A stretch of DNA of 58,473 bases from Acidimicrobiales bacterium. GTDB taxonomy: Bacteria > Actinomycetota > Acidimicrobiia > Acidimicrobiales > SZUA-35. Positions within the stretch are counted from its first letter, which is position 1, and each line of letters opens with the position of its first letter. The stretch spans positions 12,372-70,844 of the forward strand of contig JAHEJM010000009.1 in the NCBI GenBank assembly GCA_024638815.1, written 5' to 3'. The position numbers and the translations under genes are program-made. This document shows, one piece after another, positions 55,668-58,473 of the stretch. The notes beneath the pieces were generated by a model that had not been told where the DNA came from, ran no database searches, and saw only the letters and a program-made list of their open reading frames with translations.

Positions 55668-56015
55668 CTAGGAGTCGGTGAGCCCCTCGTTCGACAGCTG
55701 GAGCACCGAGCGGGGCGGGATGGGCGGGATCTTGCGATCCCGGGCTGCCGCGCTCGGCGTGGGCGGTAGGGGCGGTCGAGTCGCCGTCTCGGGAACGGCG
55801 AACTGGGCGCTCAGGCCGAGGGGCTCGTCGCCGTCGGGCCAGGCCTCGTCACCATTCCGGTGGGGATCTTCGACCGGGCCCCTTACCCCGGAATCAATGG
55901 GTCGACGCCGTTCGTGGTCGGGACCATGATCGTCCGGACCGTCGGCAAATTGGGCCAGAAACTGCTCCGGCGTCAGTGAACGCAGTGTCGTGGTGGCGGG
56001 CTCCCGCTCGGTCAT
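55668..56015 (-). CDS. small proline-rich hypothetical protein
   Basis: A 115-residue protein. It starts with a compact segment TTLRSLTPEQFLAQFADGPD and continues with a charged, Pro-rich, probably disordered part ending PPIPPRSVLQLSNEGLTDS. No family is recognised. Codon use is normal for the window, and the start ATG 56015 is plausible. It converges with the ECF-linked gene across the repeat copies D and E. Confidence 0.55.
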   Translation of the reverse strand: MTEREPATTTLRSLTPEQFLAQFADGPDDHGPDHERRRPIDSGVRGPVEDPHRNGDEAWPDGDEPLGLSAQFAVPETATRPPLPPTPSAAARDRKIPPIPPRSVLQLSNEGLTDS

Positions 56016-56561
56016 AGCGCGACACCATATCGGCCAATATCACCCTACGTGGTGGATGGTCACCGGAGATTCCTCTCCGTGGGGACTGTTGCCCATCGGA
56101 GTCCGGGCCGGGATGACGTCCGACGACACCCGAGATCGTCGATGCGCACGTCGTCGACGAGGAAGCTGGTGGTTCCGGCCTCATCCACCGTGGTCGGTCC
56201 CAGCGGGCCGAGCGCGGGTGGTGGGCGGCGGCTCAACGTCCCCGGCGCGGGTTGAGGTCATTGTCAGCTCTCGATGTGGTCGACGCCGACTCGGTTGCGG
56301 CGGCCACGGCGGCGACCCCCAGTCACTTCGGAAGGGCGACGGGCCGCTCATGGTACAACGACCGTGTCGGCGGGAGAGTTCGGTCCGTTGACCCGGTGCG
56401 CCCATCTCATCGGGCTGATTCATCGGACCGATTCACCCCGTCGTGGATCCTGTGACTCCCCGTCAGCGGGTACATGCACCCCGGAATCCAACCGAACTCG
56501 GCGAGGCAGAATGTCCCGGACGGTCAAGCCCGAGAGTCGGACGACCTAGACTGGCGAGACC
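56016..56561. other. 546-bp stretch without a convincing gene
   Basis: No frame has both good composition and a start. A minus-strand piece around 56110-56190 reads TTVDEAGTTSFLVDDVRIDD, reminiscent of a beta-sandwich carbohydrate-binding domain, but it is short and isolated, so it is at most a relic. The region serves as the upstream region of the PhnD-like gene on the right and the small hypothetical gene on the left. Confidence 0.4.
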
Positions 56562-57365
56562 GTGGATCCTATTCTCCGTTTCACCACATGGCTGGCCCCA
56601 GGACTTCCTCTGGGTATCTACCGGACCATTGCCGACCACGTGGGGCGGAAACTGGATCGCCGCGTGGAGCTCAGTTCCGAGCCGAAGATCTCGGGCCCGA
56701 TGGATCCCGACGATGATCTGTTCAGCGCCAACGGCACCGACGTCGGGTTCCTCTGCCCTCCCCCCTACCTCTGGCTCAGCGAGCGACCGGAGCCGGCCAT
56801 CCGCCTGGTCCCGATGGCGCCGGTGTTCGACGACTCCCGCAACCGGGGGCGACCGGTGTACTTCTCCGACATCGTCGTGGCTCATGACTCTCGTGTCACC
56901 ATGGTCGACCACCTCGGGGGCCGTCGCTTCGGGTTCAACGACCGGGCCTCGCTCAGCGGGTACCACAGCCTGCTGGCCTGGCTCTCGGAAAGAAACCTCG
57001 ATCCGTCCCTCTTCGGCTCGTTCGACGAAACCGGCGGCCATCGCCAAAGCCTGGACCGGATCGTGGCCGGCGAGCTGGATGCCGCCGCCGTCGACACCAA
57101 CGTGTGGCGGGCCTGGGAACGGGAGAACCCGGATCGGGTGTGTTTGGTCCGCTCGTTGACCGCCATCGGACCGCATCCGGTACAGCCGATCGTGGTTCGC
57201 TCCGAGCTCGCCGACCTGGTCGAGCCGCTGACCGACGCCCTGGCCGACCCCGAGCTGGCCCAGGCGTTGGCGCCGTTCGGCATCGTGGCCTTCGCTCCCA
57301 TCGGCCACGAGGACTACCGGCAGCTGGCCACCACGCTGGTGTCGGACCAGACCGTCGGTTCCTAG
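56562..57365 (+). CDS. PhnD-like phosphate/phosphonate-type solute-binding protein without signal peptide
   Basis: A 267-residue type II periplasmic-binding fold. It begins directly with strand 1 (ILRFTTWLAPGLPLGIYRTI), then GTDVGFLCPPPYLWLSERP, the PhnD-like FSDIVVAHDSR, RFGFNDRASLSGYHSLLAWL and LDAAAVDTNVWRAWERE. PhnD proteins of ABC transporters bind phosphonate or phosphite, but they carry a signal peptide, which is absent here, and no transporter genes adjoin. It may act as a cytoplasmic binder or enzyme-like protein. GTG 56562 is the likely start. It overlaps the stop of the opposing HAD gene by four bases. Confidence 0.78.
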   Translation: MDPILRFTTWLAPGLPLGIYRTIADHVGRKLDRRVELSSEPKISGPMDPDDDLFSANGTDVGFLCPPPYLWLSERPEPAIRLVPMAPVFDDSRNRGRPVYFSDIVVAHDSRVTMVDHLGGRRFGFNDRASLSGYHSLLAWLSERNLDPSLFGSFDETGGHRQSLDRIVAGELDAAAVDTNVWRAWERENPDRVCLVRSLTAIGPHPVQPIVVRSELADLVEPLTDALADPELAQALAPFGIVAFAPIGHEDYRQLATTLVSDQTVGS

Positions 57366-58219
57366 CAGTCGAGTAGCCGCTCGATCACGGCGGCCACGCC
57401 GTGTCGATCGTGGGGAAGGTCGGTCCGAAACCGGGCCCGAGCCAGGATCTCGGGATGGGCGTTGGCCATGGCGTAACCCCGACCTACCCAATTCAGCATC
57501 TCGATATCGTTCAGGTTGTCGCCAAAGGCCACCACCTGGTCGGCCGCCACTCCGAGCCGTTGGCACAGGGCAGCCAGCGTGACCGCCTTGTTGACACCCC
57601 GACCCATGGCCTCCATGAACGGTGCACCCGACGTGGTCAGCGTGATATCCGGAGGCATGACCGGTGCCAGGGTGTCGAACAGCCGATCGTGCACCACACG
57701 ATGGTGGCCCAGGAACAGTTTGACCAGGCCGGCGGGGGGATAGTCGACGTCGGGCACGACGTCGCGAGGTGCAAGAATGTCGGTGTCGATGGCGGCGAAC
57801 GACTCGGTCCACTGGTGGCCGGCCGTGGTCTCCCAGGCCACGGCGATGTCGGGTAGGACCGATCGGGCTCCGTCCATGAGGGCCACCACGTCGTCGCTGC
57901 CGATCAGGACCTGTTCGACCACCCGGTGCTCGTGGAGGTCGTAGAGGGTGGCACCATTGCTGCAGACGGCCCAACGGAACAGCCCGAGATGGGCCACTCG
58001 GGGAATGACGCTGATCTGGCTTCGACCGGTGGCCACCACCAGTTCCACACCGGCCTCGGCCGCCGACCGCAAACTTTTCACGGTACGGGGCGAGATCCGG
58101 GTGGTGGTGTCGAGCAGCGTACCGTCGAGGTCGAAGGCCATGATCCGGGGCAAGCCCTGGTCATCGGCCTCGGCGCCGGCTCCATCGGCAGTGGGTTGGG
58201 GATCGGGGTGGACGGACAT
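57362..58219 (-). CDS. HAD-superfamily Cof-type sugar/nucleotide phosphatase
   Basis: A 285-residue HAD IIB hydrolase. Motif I is IMAFDLDGTLLDTTTRISPR with nucleophile Asp, motif II VVATGRSQIS, motif III a Lys near GRGVNKAVTLAALCQRLG and motif IV VVAFGDNLNDIEMLNWVG. A C2-type cap lies between motifs II and III. The family dephosphorylates sugar phosphates, FMN or pyridoxal phosphate; substrate is unknown. ATG 58219 precedes a short polar N-terminus; a start 153 bases earlier would overlap the upstream SDR gene. Confidence 0.9.
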   Translation of the reverse strand: MSVHPDPQPTADGAGAEADDQGLPRIMAFDLDGTLLDTTTRISPRTVKSLRSAAEAGVELVVATGRSQISVIPRVAHLGLFRWAVCSNGATLYDLHEHRVVEQVLIGSDDVVALMDGARSVLPDIAVAWETTAGHQWTESFAAIDTDILAPRDVVPDVDYPPAGLVKLFLGHHRVVHDRLFDTLAPVMPPDITLTTSGAPFMEAMGRGVNKAVTLAALCQRLGVAADQVVAFGDNLNDIEMLNWVGRGYAMANAHPEILARARFRTDLPHDRHGVAAVIERLLDC

Positions 58220-58230
58220 CGGTTCGATCG

Positions 58231-58473
58231 TCAAGGCCACACGGTGTCGTCGGTGCCCGGAAGCGGTGGGTTGCCGGCGCCCTGCACCGACTGGTCGACG
58301 TCGATGATGTTGCCGGTGAGAAGACCGGAGGCCGGTGACAGGCAATGGGCGATGGTGCTTGCCACCTCCCATGGCTGGACCAGGCGGCCGAACGGGCGGG
58401 CCGGTGCAGCCTGTTCCAGCCAGTCCTCGGGGGCGCCGTCCTGTTCGATCTGAGTTCGATGCTCGGACTCGGT
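58231..58473 (-). CDS. short-chain dehydrogenase/reductase (SDR), C-terminal part
   Basis: The minus-strand frame is open from the window edge for 80 residues to a TGA at 58231. It contains ARPFGRLVQPWEVASTIAHC, LSPASGLLTGNIIDVDQSVQ and ends near PPLPGTDDTVWP. The R(P)xGRLxxPxEVA and GNIIDVDxS pattern is the usual C-terminal region of classical SDR oxidoreductases. The cofactor-binding N-terminus lies outside the window. It ends 11 bases before the HAD gene start, so the two are likely co-transcribed. Confidence 0.85.
   Translation of the reverse strand, partial: TESEHRTQIEQDGAPEDWLEQAAPARPFGRLVQPWEVASTIAHCLSPASGLLTGNIIDVDQSVQGAGNPPLPGTDDTVWP

Noticed and set aside
56110-56190. Relic of a carbohydrate-binding domain
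   Set aside because: Only about 25 residues look protein-like, with no start or flanking domain, so it may be chance.

Overview
The window is GC-rich DNA with GC-ending codons and looks like a chromosomal segment of a high-GC actinobacterium. The gene content suggests a deep-branching lineage such as Acidimicrobiia; that placement is inference. Supporting signs are a BldD orthologue, mycothione reductase and F420-dependent oxidoreductase genes, two GlnR-like operator boxes, and a core run of sigA, dnaG, glyS, recO, uppS, era, ybeY, phoH, rsmE, dnaJ, hrcA, lepA, rpsT, holA, comEC and comEA.

Layout. Bases 1-6180 hold a truncated methyltransferase, a membrane-anchored DUF1996 protein, a NUDIX-SixA fusion with an unrecognised partner gene, a frameshifted small membrane gene and a secreted subtilase ending in 16 WSGAT-type pentapeptides. 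Bases about 6200-11760 are an eroded region: a broken two-domain PhnE-like permease, a split small protein, a redoxin fragment, mycothione reductase lacking its C-terminus and a SelD fragment. Within it sits an AhpD/CMD-family gene with an in-frame TGA in a C-x-x-U context, probably a selenoprotein. Bases 11950-14740 carry a YjbQ protein, a GH15 enzyme, a decayed transposase and tRNA-Asn. Bases 14828-22081 are the sigA-dnaG, glyS, RDD-protein and uppS-recO block.

Bases 23805-28352 carry a DinG-type helicase followed by a nitrogen module: a winged-helix regulator, amtB and glnB. Boxes of three AAC-type half-sites at 11-bp pitch lie before both the regulator and amtB. Bases 28498-45443 are mostly minus-strand housekeeping operons: phoH-ybeY-corC-era, lepA-hrcA-dnaJ-rsmE, comEA-comEC-folP-holA and a thioredoxin-TPR gene. 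Between them lie rpsT, bldD and a kinase-like gene. Bases 45600-58473 are accessory: an F420 oxidoreductase, AI-2E-type transporter, acyl-AMP ligase, phosphodiester glycosidase, Ser/Thr-rich membrane protein, crotonase, an ECF sigma factor with its membrane-anchored partner, a PhnD-like binding protein, a Cof-type phosphatase and a truncated SDR.

The most unusual non-coding feature is a family of hairpin-bearing repeats at three intergenic loci (22189-22291, 46673-46980, 55430-55618). All copies share a core of about 45 bp around GTGAACATC...CCAAGC, and all lie at gene 3' ends. I do not recognise the family.
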